Positions 22,943 through 32,639 of a stretch of DNA of 64,000 nt are shown in pieces. The stretch is from positions 45,354,180 through 45,418,179 of the forward strand of contig NC_085140.1 of NCBI RefSeq assembly GCF_024139115.2. Direction: 5' to 3'. This DNA comes from Armigeres subalbatus (Eukaryota > Arthropoda > Insecta > Diptera > Culicidae). Position 1 is the first letter of the stretch; each line of letters opens with the position of its first letter. A program made the position numbers and the translations under genes. The notes under the pieces were generated by a model that ran no database searches, was not told the DNA's origin, and worked only from the letters and a program-made list of their open reading frames with translations.

Positions 22943-23235
22943 ATGCGGATAATGGAAAGTGGACCATCGGTTCATCCCCAATGTGTCGACGTGGGTGAAC
23001 AGGGAGCATAGTGAGGTGAACTTTACACCTCCACAGTTCCTGTCCGGACACGGTTGTTTCCGCCAATATTGCACCGGCTTATATCATGTAGAGGAGACTC
23101 AAGGCATGTGGTATTCGACTGCCCCGAGGTTTTCGGAGGCACGTGGAAGAATGCCTGTCATAAGGGCGGACAACATCGCTGAGCGAATGTGTTGCGATGA
23201 AGGTACGTGGAGTGCACAATCGTGACGCAAATACT
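22943..23235 (+). mobile_element. R1-like LINE, C-terminal part
   Basis: The frame continues from before the solo LTR: RFIPNVSTWVNREHSEVNF, QFLSGHGCFRQY, then a damaged Cys/His segment. FDCPRFSEARGRMPV, with ERMCCDEGTWSA, is readable in a neighbouring frame near 23115-23215. This is the zinc-knuckle-like end of R1/Jockey-type ORF2. One frameshift near 23090 breaks it. Confidence 0.68.
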
Positions 23236-23239
23236 GTTA

Positions 23240-23400
23240 GAACTGGCTGTGGATTGAATAGAAATTTATTGGAACGTGAATGGCATGTTATTGGAATTTT
23301 AGTGATGATGGATTGGATTGCGATTGAGTTGTTTAGAGTTGGAATTGTATTTGATTGTGCGATTGGATTGGAAGTGGATTTGAATTGCATTGGAATCGGA
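23240..23400. repeat. GGATTG/GGAATTG-rich short repeat
   Basis: Words such as GGATTG, TTGGAATT and GATTGGATTG recur every 10-20 bases. It leads directly into the larger array that follows and may be a diverged edge of it. Confidence 0.5.
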
Positions 23401-25460
23401 TTTCCGATCCATACAGGAATTCCTCCGGATGCTCACAGAGTTTCCTCCGGAAGTTTATTCTGGAGTTTGTCCAGAAGTTCGGTCAGGAAGTTCCTTCCGG
23501 AATTCCTCCGGAAGTTCCTTCCGAAAAGTCTTCCTGGAATTCTTCCGAAAGCTTTCCCTGAATTCCTCCATAAGTTCCTCGTAGAATTTATCTGGAAGCT
23601 CCTCCCGGCATTCCTCCTTAAGATCCTCTCGTAATTGCTCCGGAAGTTCCTTCAGGAATGCCTTCACAGGAAGTCCTGGATTCCTCCAAGTTTTTCCAGG
23701 CATTCCTCCGGAAGTTCATCCCGGGATTCCTCTGGAAATTCCTCCGGAAGTTCCACCCAGAATTTCTCCGTAAGTTCTTGCCTGAATTCCTTTGGAGTTC
23801 TACCGAAAGTTCCTCCAAGAATTGCTCTGGAAGCTCCACCCGGAATTCAACCGGAAGTTTCTCCTGGAATTCTTCAGGATATTCCTCCCGGAATTCCAAC
23901 TGAAGTTCTTCCCGGAAGTTCTTCTACTCCAGGAATTGCTCCGGAAGCTCCAACCGGAATTCAACCTGAAATTCCTTCCGGAATTCCTGCGGAAGATCCT
24001 CCGGATATTCCTCCCAGAATTCCTTCGGATGTTCCTCCCAGAGTTCCTTCGGAAATTTATCCCGGAGTTCATCCGGAAATTACTCCCGCAGTTCCTCCGG
24101 AAAATCCTCTAGAATATCCCCCGGAAATTCTCAGAAGGTTCCTCCCGGAATTCCTCAGCAAACTTCTCCAGGAATTGCTCCTGAAGTTCAACCCGGAATT
24201 CAATCAATTCCTCCTGAGTTCCTTCGGAAATTCCTCCCGAAATTACTCCGGAAATTCCTTCAGGAAATCCTCCAGACGTTCCCTTATGGAGATCCGTTCC
24301 CCCGGAGATCTGAAATTTCTCCAATAATTCTGAGTTCCTCCCGGAATTTCTCAAAAAAATCTTCCAGGAATTCCTCAGGAAGGTCCTCCAGGATTTCCTC
24401 AGAAAGTTCCTCCAGAAATTCCTCCGCAAGCTTTTCCAGCAATTCCTGCGGAAGCACCTCCAGGAATTCCTTCAGAATTTCCTCCAGGAATTCTTCCGCA
24501 AGTTCTTCCAGGAATTTCTCCGGAAGTTCATCCAGGAATTCCCTCGTAAATTTCGCCGTAGTTCCTTCTGGAACTCCCCTAGAAGTTGCTCCGGAAGTTA
24601 TCCAGAGATATCCTCAGGAAGCTTCTCAAAGAATTTCTACGGATGTTCATCCGGAAGTTCCTACAGGAATTCCTCCTGAAGCTTCTCCAGGAATTTCCCT
24701 GGAAGTTCTCTTACGGGTTTCTCCGGAAGATGCTCCCAGAATTCCGAAATTTCTCCAGAAATTCCAGAGTTCCTCGAACTTCACAAAATTTTTTTCAGGA
24801 ATTCCTCAGGAAGTTTCTCTGATTTCTTGTGAAGTTCCTCAAGGAATTCCTCCGCAAGCTTTTCCAGAAATTCCTCCGGAAGTTCCTCCAGGAATTCCTC
24901 CGGAAGTTCCTCCAGGAATTCCTCCGGAAGTTCCTTCAGGAATTCCTCCGGAAATTATGATTATTCCATCAGAGCATACGAATTCTTCCGCAAGTTCTTC
25001 CAGGAATTTCTCCGGAAGTTCCTACAGGATTTCCCTCGTAAATTTCTCCGAAGTTCCTTCCGGAACTCCCCAAGAAGTTGCTCCAGAAATTTCACATAAA
25101 AATCCTCCAGAAATTCCTCCGGAAGTTATCCAGAGTTTCCTCTGAAAATTCCTCAAAGAATTTCTTCGGATGTTCCTCCGGAAGTTCCTACAGGAATTCC
25201 TCCTGAAGTTCCTCCAGGAATTTCTCCGGAAGTTCCTCCAGGAAGCGCTTTTTGTGGAATTCCTCCGGATATTCCTTCAGGTATTCCTCCGAAATTTCCT
25301 CAGAGAATTGCTTAGGAAGTTCCTCAAAAGATTTCTCCGGAAGTTCCGCTAGGAGTTCCTCTTTGAATTCTTTCGGAAGGTCCTCCTTGAGTTCCATTTG
25401 AAAATCCTCAATGTATTCCTCCTGCATTTTTTTCGAAAGTTTTTCCACTTTCAATCTGTG
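23400..25460. repeat. Minisatellite of about 24-base units built on GGAATTCC and TCCGGA
   Basis: Consensus order is GGAATTCCTCCGGAAGTTCC TCCA, repeated with drift for about 2 kb. The cleanest run is at 24850-24955. Both GGAATTCC and TCCGGA are palindromes and GGAAGTTCC is nearly so, so either strand reads almost alike. Because the unit is a multiple of three, long open frames arise on both strands. These are Phe/Leu/Arg/Lys-rich or Pro/Ser/Glu-rich, for example 23635-24327 plus and 25188-25454 minus. They are repeat by-products, not genes. The pattern fades into T-rich sequence by about 25,650. Confidence 0.9.
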
Positions 25461-25705
25461 GATTTTTCAAAGGAAATTTCTTTAGAATTTTTTGAGAATC
25501 TGTCAATGAATTCTACAAAAAGTTGCTTCAAAATTTCAAGCGTGAATTATTCCGAAAACCTCCCCAGATTTTTAAAAATGTGCTCTCTCCCTCCCCCTGC
25601 CTCTGAAATTCTTGAAGAAATATCTACTGGCGCTATAGGAGAATTTCCATAAATTCCCAAAGAAAAATGTGCGACATTTTTAAATAATTAAATTGTCAGT
25701 CGCTT

Positions 25706-26342
25706 TTAGAACAAAATATGTTTGACCGAACATACGCTGTATGACAAGGGGCCTAGTGGCCTAGCGGCGACCAGGTCTAATATTATCAAACTGTTGATTT
25801 GATTTCATCCGATCAACTTTGCAACTTTGAAACCGTCCGTCCGACAGTCGTACAACTTGTCCACAGAAGATCCGTCTTTGCTCCGACTCAACCAAATTTC
25901 CTGGGGGTAAACCAAGTTGTACAACACATCGGGCGTGTAGGGCCTTAGCAACGTACACACCAGTCAAGCAGTTTGACGAACATTGACTCCGCCCCAAGAA
26001 AACGCTTCGGGCTGCTTTGTTTGAACGTGTGTGAAGTTGTTCAACAACCATTTGACAGCTTGGCGGCTCAGTGGAAAAATTAAAACGGTTTGATTTTGGT
26101 TTGAGTTGTCGGTGGTGAGTCAAAGTTCGCCGAACATGTTTGAGCATTTGTAGTGAAGTTACAAACCTCTATATTTTTTGATGGTTGGTCCTTCGGTCGT
26201 TCGTGTGTGATATTGTTGTTCGAATAAATTGATTGTTCGTGTCGCTTTGTTAAAACTTGATGGATGTTTGAATAAACGAGGGGGAGTCTGTTGGTCGAAC
26301 TGCTTGACCGTGTGTACGTTCCGTTAGAACAAAATATGTTTG
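25706..26342. repeat. Segment bounded by a 19-base direct repeat
   Basis: TTAGAACAAAATATGTTTG occurs at 25706-25724 and again at 26324-26342. The sequence between contains the MITE at 25949-26323, whose right end abuts the second copy. Start and end of the segment are weakly alike as inverted ends (CCGAACATAC against the complement of GTACGTTCCG). It may be a larger element with an unusually long target duplication, or a duplication made by rearrangement. Confidence 0.6.
25949..26323. mobile_element. MITE with 4-base TTAG duplication
   Basis: Left end CAACGTACACACCAGTCAAG matches the complement of the right end CTTGACCGTGTGTACGTTCC, with a two-base gap near the tip. Similarity runs about 28 bases. 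TTAG flanks both sides (25945-25948 and 26324-26327). It is about 375 bases long and has no coding frame of note. Confidence 0.65.
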
Positions 26343-26395
26343 CGTTTTTATCAATTATTTAATTTCAGTTGCTGTTATGATTTCAAATTGAATTA

Positions 26396-26855
26396 CACAG
26401 GATTCTGTTTTTACACGATTTAATCGTGTGACTTCAACTACCACCAAAATCTTTGCAACATTTTTCAAAAAATCCTGCATAAATCAAAGAAAAATCGCTA
26501 AATTGAGAAAATGTCTTCTTCTTCTTCTTCTTTGTTGGCATTACATCCCCACACTGGGACAGAGCCGCCTCGCAGCTTAGTGTTCATTGAGCACTTCCAC
26601 AGTTATTGACTGCGAGGTTTCTAAGCCAGTTACCATTTGTGTATTCGTATATCATGAGGCTAACACGATGATACTTTTTATGCCAGGGCAGTCGAGAACA
26701 ATTTCCAATCCGAAAATTTCCTAGACCGGCACGGGAATCGCAACCACCCTCAGCATGGTCTTGCTTTGTAGCTGCGTGTCTTACCGCACGGCTAAGGAGG
26801 GTCGTAAGAAAATGGCCGTGAGAAAATGTATATCGTATAAAAACAGAATCCTGTG
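26396..26855. mobile_element. Mariner-type MITE (TA duplication) holding a SINE
   Basis: Left end CACAGGATTCTGTTTTTACA and right end, complement of TATAAAAACAGAATCCTGTG, form inverted repeats of about 24 bases with one difference. TA is present on each side (26394-26395, 26856-26857). Without the SINE at 26515-26818 the element would be about 145 bases, a typical size for a MITE mobilised by a Tc1/mariner transposase. The transposase source is inferred. Confidence 0.8.
26515..26818 (-). mobile_element. Feilai-like tRNA-related SINE
   Basis: Read on the minus strand it starts with a tRNA-like head (CTTAGCCGTGCGGTAAGACA with an A box, and a damaged B box near CGATTCCCG). It passes through the body with AACACTAAGCTGCGAGGCGG and GGGATGTAATGCCAA, and ends in AAG/GAA repeats at 26515-26534. 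An 11-base duplication TGAGAAAATGT lies at 26504-26514 and 26819-26829. It sits inside the MITE 26396-26855. Family name is from memory of Aedes repeats. Confidence 0.78.
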
Positions 26856-26859
26856 TATT

Positions 26860-29800
26860 TTTGAATGTGGAAGTTTGTTTATGAAACCCTTATCCAACTA
26901 ATAATGGACACATAGCCAGACGACACTCATTACAAGTAAAAGCATTCTCGAACTTACTATGTTCTGGCCTGGTAGTTTAAAATGGTTCACTGAAGCTGCA
27001 GTAGAGCTAACACTTGCTAACTCCCGGACTAAAACTATAAGAATATATCAACCAGACAGCTCTCTACCATAATATCATTGGCTTGGGTTAAAGTTTACAC
27101 ACACATTGATCCACAATTCGGGGAAATCGCCAAATGTTGAACGTCTAAAATTATTGCCTATTATTGAACACCCATAAAAAATGCACCTGCCTGTCACAAT
27201 AGGCGAATTACCCTAATCGTTTTATCCAGTGCAATACGTGTTTTACTTTCGGAGTTTTTCATTCAATTCCATTTTTTATGGGGTTATTCTAAATTGAATA
27301 ACCTCGAATTTAAACCTGTTCGCAGTAATAAAGAAGACACAGAATTGTTTTCTCAGAGTGATATCCTATATGAATTAAATGTATAACTCATTGTCACGTG
27401 TCCTGGTCATAACAGATCTCATGTGCATTTCTTTGTCAACGGATTACCAATCAGGGATGGAACAGATTTGCTCAAATTACAGATCCAATTTTCCAACGAA
27501 ACTAGAAAATTGAACTAATTGTAAACGAGTTCAAAACTTCATTTCAAGTTTATTCAAAACAGTAAGCTCTTTTTATTGAAAGAGGGATTGGATCATTCAT
27601 TTCAACCATACCGATCATACCATTTCTATTGTCAAACCGTTAGAAACGCACTTATTACTGGTGTAGGATTACTGTCCCAGAAATATAAAACCCACTAACA
27701 TGAAACGGTAAAATGAAGACAACAGTGCCGTACCGGTCATCAGTAAGCACCAAATCTGTGAATGAAAATGCTAATTACTCATCTTTGTGTTAGCTGTTAA
27801 CTAGTGACATGGTCTGGTCTGTCGAAAAGCCAAGCCACTAAAATGCGCGCACGAGAGCGTGAAATTTCCCTTCGGTTTCGGCCTGACGATGCGGGATAAC
27901 AAACGGCAACCGAACCAGCCAGCCAGCGTGCTGAATCCGTAGCTCAATTTCAAAAACTCGTCTTCTATTTCTCTACGTCGTCGTCGGAAGCGACATTTAT
28001 TTTCCGTCGTTTTTCTACCGCTTATTTTCTTTGTTTGTCACTTTGTCACACGACCGTTCTAAGAAGACTAAAAGGGGAACCGAGGGGTGACAACATAAAC
28101 GGGAAGATCACCGAACCTTGAAAAATGACATGACCATGAGAAGTACGAACTTGACACAGGTAGTTTAACTGTTTCGTCACCGTATGGCAGCACCTGTTTT
28201 CATTTGAATTCGTTGACACTTTACGTGAATTCTTCCGGTGGCCATCCTGCATTTCAGGAAAATCCGTGGAAGTCCGGGAAGAAGACAGATGGCCAGCAAT
28301 TAGCTAATGCTCTTTGGCAATTGATTTTGTGCGAGAGTTAAAAATAACCTCCACGACGGGACTGCAGGTTGTTTACTCTTCGGAATACTGAGCTCAACGC
28401 GAACAAATACCAACCGCACGATTCGAAATAGCAATGGGAAATCAGAAGAAAAAAAAATCAACAGATGACTCTTACACTCAAAAATATCACTGCTTGGTTA
28501 GACATTTTCGCTTATGTTTTGTTTGGCAGTTGCTGCTGCTTCGGTAGTTGACCTTTCCTCCGCTGTGGCGCTCCAGTTCCTGAAAATCTTCGTCAAATGA
28601 GAATCTATTCAACACTTTTGCGGATGATTGAAATGACCCCCGAAGCACATCGTTCCCTAACCTCAACCAGCGGTTCACACGTCACTTGATGCTTCCTAAT
28701 TCGCGGCCGCCATCAACGGAAACGATAACCCAAACAAAAGGCGCCTCAGTCGGCGGATGCGCGCCTTTCGACCAGAGTCCGTGTGTGAATCGTGCGATTC
28801 TCGACCGAGTACTAATTCGAGTCGGCTAGGAAGCTAAGTTAGTGCTACACAACCTCCCGCTCTCTCGTGCTTTCTGGTCTATAGCAGGTCTAGCGAAATC
28901 GGTTCGGAAGAGTTGCTGGCCACTAAGAAAAGCGTAGTAATTTGGGAGAGACTTTTCCAAGGGAGTGGACGATTCTCGAAACGGACTGTTGACGTAACTT
29001 TCCTTTGGTGCGTCGGCGTCTCGGCTCGGCATGGTGGCGCAGTAAATTATCGCTAATGCGCGAGAGTGAAATAAAATAAAATATATTCGCAGAAATCTTT
29101 ACAGACAAATGTAAAAGACAATAAGGATTCACAACACTTCTTGTACTTCGGAGACGAGCCAGCCTCGGTGAAAGTCTCTTAATAAAGACACAAAAAAAAA
29201 AAAAAACAATTCTTGTACTTATTTTAAAGAAACCATTACAAACATAAATCAATTCTAATTTGAAAATTTTAAACAGTGTTTGATAATAAGTTGTATTGTT
29301 TTCATTAATTAAAAACGATGTTAAATTTGTATATGACACTTTCAGTTCTAATGTAAAAAAAAATCGGTTTATCATAGAACGTATACATTTTAATTCGAGA
29401 CGGACGTCGGACTCTTGTTTGGGAAAAACCGGTGCTGGTTTGCTTGAGCGCCTGGAAAACGGCACCGAGCAGAAGAATCGTTTAAGTGGATGGGGTGGTA
29501 GGGTAGGTGAGAGCGGGAAGATGCGACGTTAGGAAAATTATTTTTGGCGATGAAATTCAGAAGCAGGAAGTGACACTGAAAACATTGAATCCGTTGACGG
29601 ATGTGGGTGCATCAGCTGGGACTGTGAGGGAGTGAACAAGATTTGACACAAACAAGTTTGGGATATTACACATTTATTTTTTTGCCGGTACATCAGCAGT
29701 TGTGGAACTTTAATCGAGATTTGCCAAATTGAGCTCTCCGCAAACAACTTTTTTGGGAAATTTTGTTGTTGTTGAATGTCAATTCTGTTCATTATAATCT

Positions 29801-30117
29801 TCAACGATAACTATATGAAAATTATGGATAAAATATGAAAAACGTGAAGAGATTAAAGGATTTTGGATTTGTATGGGGTTGCATTGTCTCACAAAGCGCC
29901 TTCTCGCCTAGTATGCAGCACATTACCTGGTCTGGTTATAATAAATAATAAATATAATTAATAATAAATCAAAAGAGTTTACAAAACGCACCCTTGTACA
30001 GTGGTGAAAATCGTTTTTAGCGCGTTTATTTAATCATACTTTTATTATACGATTTAGCCTAATGGTGTCTTCCGAATATTTCATCAGTAGCTACTGTGCT
30101 TCTTAGGAGTATTCAAG
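26860..30117. other. No gene recognised; GC-richer block at 27.83-29.05 kb
   Basis: Most of this stretch is AT-rich single-copy-looking DNA. From about 27,830 to 28,260 and 28,660 to 29,050 composition is more even and CpG-containing, with words like CTCTCTCG and a non-repetitive look. This could be a promoter or 5' exon region of a neighbouring gene. Short frames (28826-29032 minus, 29296-29532 plus) show no motif. I see no TATA box or start that I would defend. Confidence 0.35.
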
Positions 30118-30120
30118 CAA

Positions 30121-30770
30121 TGATTGATCACTAAGTGATTCAAATTTTGACCTTTTGCTTCCTATCTTAAACGATGGCATTTGCCATTTTAATAATCGTC
30201 CTAAATTTCGTAATTTGGATGTAATTTGACTGAGACAAGCATTTTGAAGCTTGTATGAAAATTACTATGAAAACAGTACTTTTGTGAAAACTGTTCCATC
30301 ATTGCCCTTAAGCTCTAAAAATGTATGAATACGTTACATATATGAAATTTAACAAGGGTAAATATCGTCATTGTTGTAAACGATTTGATGCTGGCAGCAA
30401 AAGTTATTATAAATACTGTGTGGGAAATTCAATTTATCACGTAAAAGAATAACATCAATATCAATAATGAGCAATTCTGTTTTCTTTATAATTTTGCAAG
30501 ATTGCTTCGCAACAACTGACTTTCAGCTTAGGATCTATTCTATGATTACGATGCGTTAAATATATTCAAATATATTCTGAGCTGCTTCAGAAACGATCCT
30601 TTACATAAGTGGCAATTCTCATAGTAATTTTCATACCTTAATCAAACGACACGTACACCAAATTACATCCAAATCAGCTAAAAATTTGGGAGGACTATTA
30701 AAATAGCAAAACAATCGTTTAAGCACGGGAGCGAAAATTCAAAATTTGAATCACTCTATGATCACCCTAG
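30121..30770. mobile_element. Foldback element of about 650 bases
   Basis: AGTGATTCAAATTTTGA near 30134-30150 is matched by its complement near 30738-30754. Further in, AATTTGGATGTAATTTG near 30211-30227 matches the complement of CAAATTACATCCAAAT near 30659-30674. TATGAAAATTACTATGA near 30255-30271 matches the complement of TCATAGTAATTTTCATA near 30619-30635. Arms are about 200 bases with patchy identity. There is no open frame. Confidence 0.7.
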
Positions 30771-30773
30771 AGT

Positions 30774-30905
30774 GAGATGAAAAAATATTTTTTCACTTTA
30801 CAACATACGAGGTTTGTGTCTTCACAATAGTTGTAGCAAAACTTCTTTTGAAAAACTTTGTCGAAGACGCTAAGTTCGTAATTTCATTACTTTTGGAGAT
30901 ATATT
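30774..30905 (+). repeat. Dispersed repeat, copy 1
   Basis: It matches 38500-38645 in opposite orientation. Shared words include AACATACGAGGTTTGTGTC (one difference), GTAGCAAAACTT, GAAGACGC and GTAATTTCATTA. It begins immediately after the foldback end and is followed by inverted sequences, so it may be the arm of a larger foldback. Confidence 0.6.
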
Positions 30906-31535
30906 ACTATTTAGGTCGACAAGTTTATAAACATGATCATCATATAAGCATACAGGCATATGGAGACGCATGGTGCATTGTTTCATCAACTCCTTGGAAC
31001 AAATTTTTTTTGTTTATAATATTCTGCATACCAGTAAGAGCCAACGATTCCATGAAAAAAATAATAGAGTCGATTTCGCTCTAAATATGTTTGAATGATA
31101 TCCACCAAAAATAATTAGACCCGTATTTTTTTGTTCGGTCTTAGACAAAAAAAAAACGTTTCCAAAAAAATAAATGATTCAGGCCTTCATAACTTTTAAA
31201 CCAATGGACCGATTTGCAACCTGTAGGCACGAATGAAAAGATTTTCAGTTAAAGATTTTAAAAATATCGTTTAAGGAAATAGTAAGCTTCAAGATGTTTA
31301 AATAATCAAAATATCAGATTTTTTATTTTGACCTTTTGGATTACAACGACCGTACTTTTTTTTTTTTAAATGAAAATTCAAACGTTTTACATACAGTTAC
31401 CACCAAGCTGTTTTAGAGCCATTTTTTAATTTCAGTTTTTGTTATATACGCATGAAATGGCATGCGTCTCCATCACTTCAAAATGTCAATCACTTAAACA
31501 AAGTTGTCGACCTTCTAACTAATCAAACATAATAA
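30890..31535. repeat. Inverted repeat pair
   Basis: TTAGGTCGACAAGTTTA near 30913 and ATGGAGACGCATGGTG near 30959 are matched, inverted and in mirrored order, by GGCATGCGTCTCCATCAC near 31459 and AAAGTTGTCGACCTT near 31500. Arms are about 90 bases and moderately alike. The middle is AT-rich with no frame of interest. Confidence 0.55.
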
Positions 31536-32300
31536 AATACTTCAGAATGCATTATTGGTCTCATGTTCAATGTTGATTTTATTCAACTAATGCTCTGCGA
31601 TACAAGATTTTTTTACGAGACACGAAATAAACCGAAATATTGATTTTTGTTGAATACCGGAACGAAACAAACATGTAATAAATTTTGTGTTTATTTAATA
31701 AGTCATCTTTATGTGCAAAAGATAGCTTATTATTTAAACTGTATCAATTAATAAACAAAAATAAACAAATGCTTTTCATGGGTAAGAAATTAAATAGAGA
31801 TTGAAATTTTTGTAAGGCTACCTGACTCATGTATTGATTGTATTGAGATCATGATTATTTTACTTACCAAAACTCGTTGCGGTGCATCTTATAAATACCT
31901 AAAGTGACTATTCAAAGTGATATATTATTTATAAGCAATAACATGCCATTTAAAACAGGCAGTGAACTAGTCTCGTCAAATTGGGAAATTGAAACCTTTC
32001 ACAAAATGAAGCTTCAATGCTCAAGCTGCCATAGATAGAGTGACAAATAGAGAGCTTACCTCCAAACTATATAATTATAGAAAAAGGATAAAGTTAGACA
32101 AAATCTGTTGTAATGCATGTTATAGCAAACTTTATCACGTTATCACGAAAGAACGAAGGAATTTCTGGTGAAGAACGAAACTCGTCTTGAGAACATCGAG
32201 AAGCAATTATCTCAGCAAATCATTCAATCACGCGTCTACTACAGCAGCTTCGACATCACATATCGAAACGGATGAGAAACAAATCATTTATGCAGCTTTT
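31536..32300. other. AT-rich stretch, nothing recognised
   Basis: No repeats, RNA genes or protein motifs were noticed. Frames are short and closed. Confidence 0.4.
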
Positions 32301-32635
32301 AAGTCAAAACCGTTGAGAACTTTGCATTCTATCCAGTGCTCTTCCAGAGTGCCTTCGACATAATAAGTCGAAACCGATGAGTAAATCATTCATTTCGACG
32401 GCTTGGAGTACCTTGTAGGCGGCGTTCAGCAATGTGATTGCGCGGTAGTTGCTACAATCCAGCTTATCGCCCTTTTGTAGATGGGACACGACACCTTCCA
32501 TCCACTCCTGCGGTGTAATATGCATATGATCCTAATTTCCATGAACATGAGATCCAATGTGGGCTGCAAATGGTGGGTTGACATCAAGGAAGGAGCACCC
32601 AACAGAGCTCTGGTCCCCACAAGTCCCTATCTCAC
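32300..32635 (-). mobile_element. LINE reverse transcriptase fragment
   Basis: The minus strand reads HITPQEWMEGVV then, after a shift, CPIYKR and in the first frame KGDKLDCSNYRAITLLNAAY with KVL (about 32390-32520). This is the IxKKGDxxxCxNYRxISLLxxxYK block, RT motif 1 of many LINEs. Only this part is present. The adjacent plus-strand LINE begins in the opposite direction. Confidence 0.75.
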
Positions 32636-32639
32636 GCTT

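Noticed and set aside
23635..24327. Open frame of 230 codons, Pro/Glu/Ser-rich
   Set aside because: It follows from a 24-base minisatellite; several frames on both strands are open over the same stretch.
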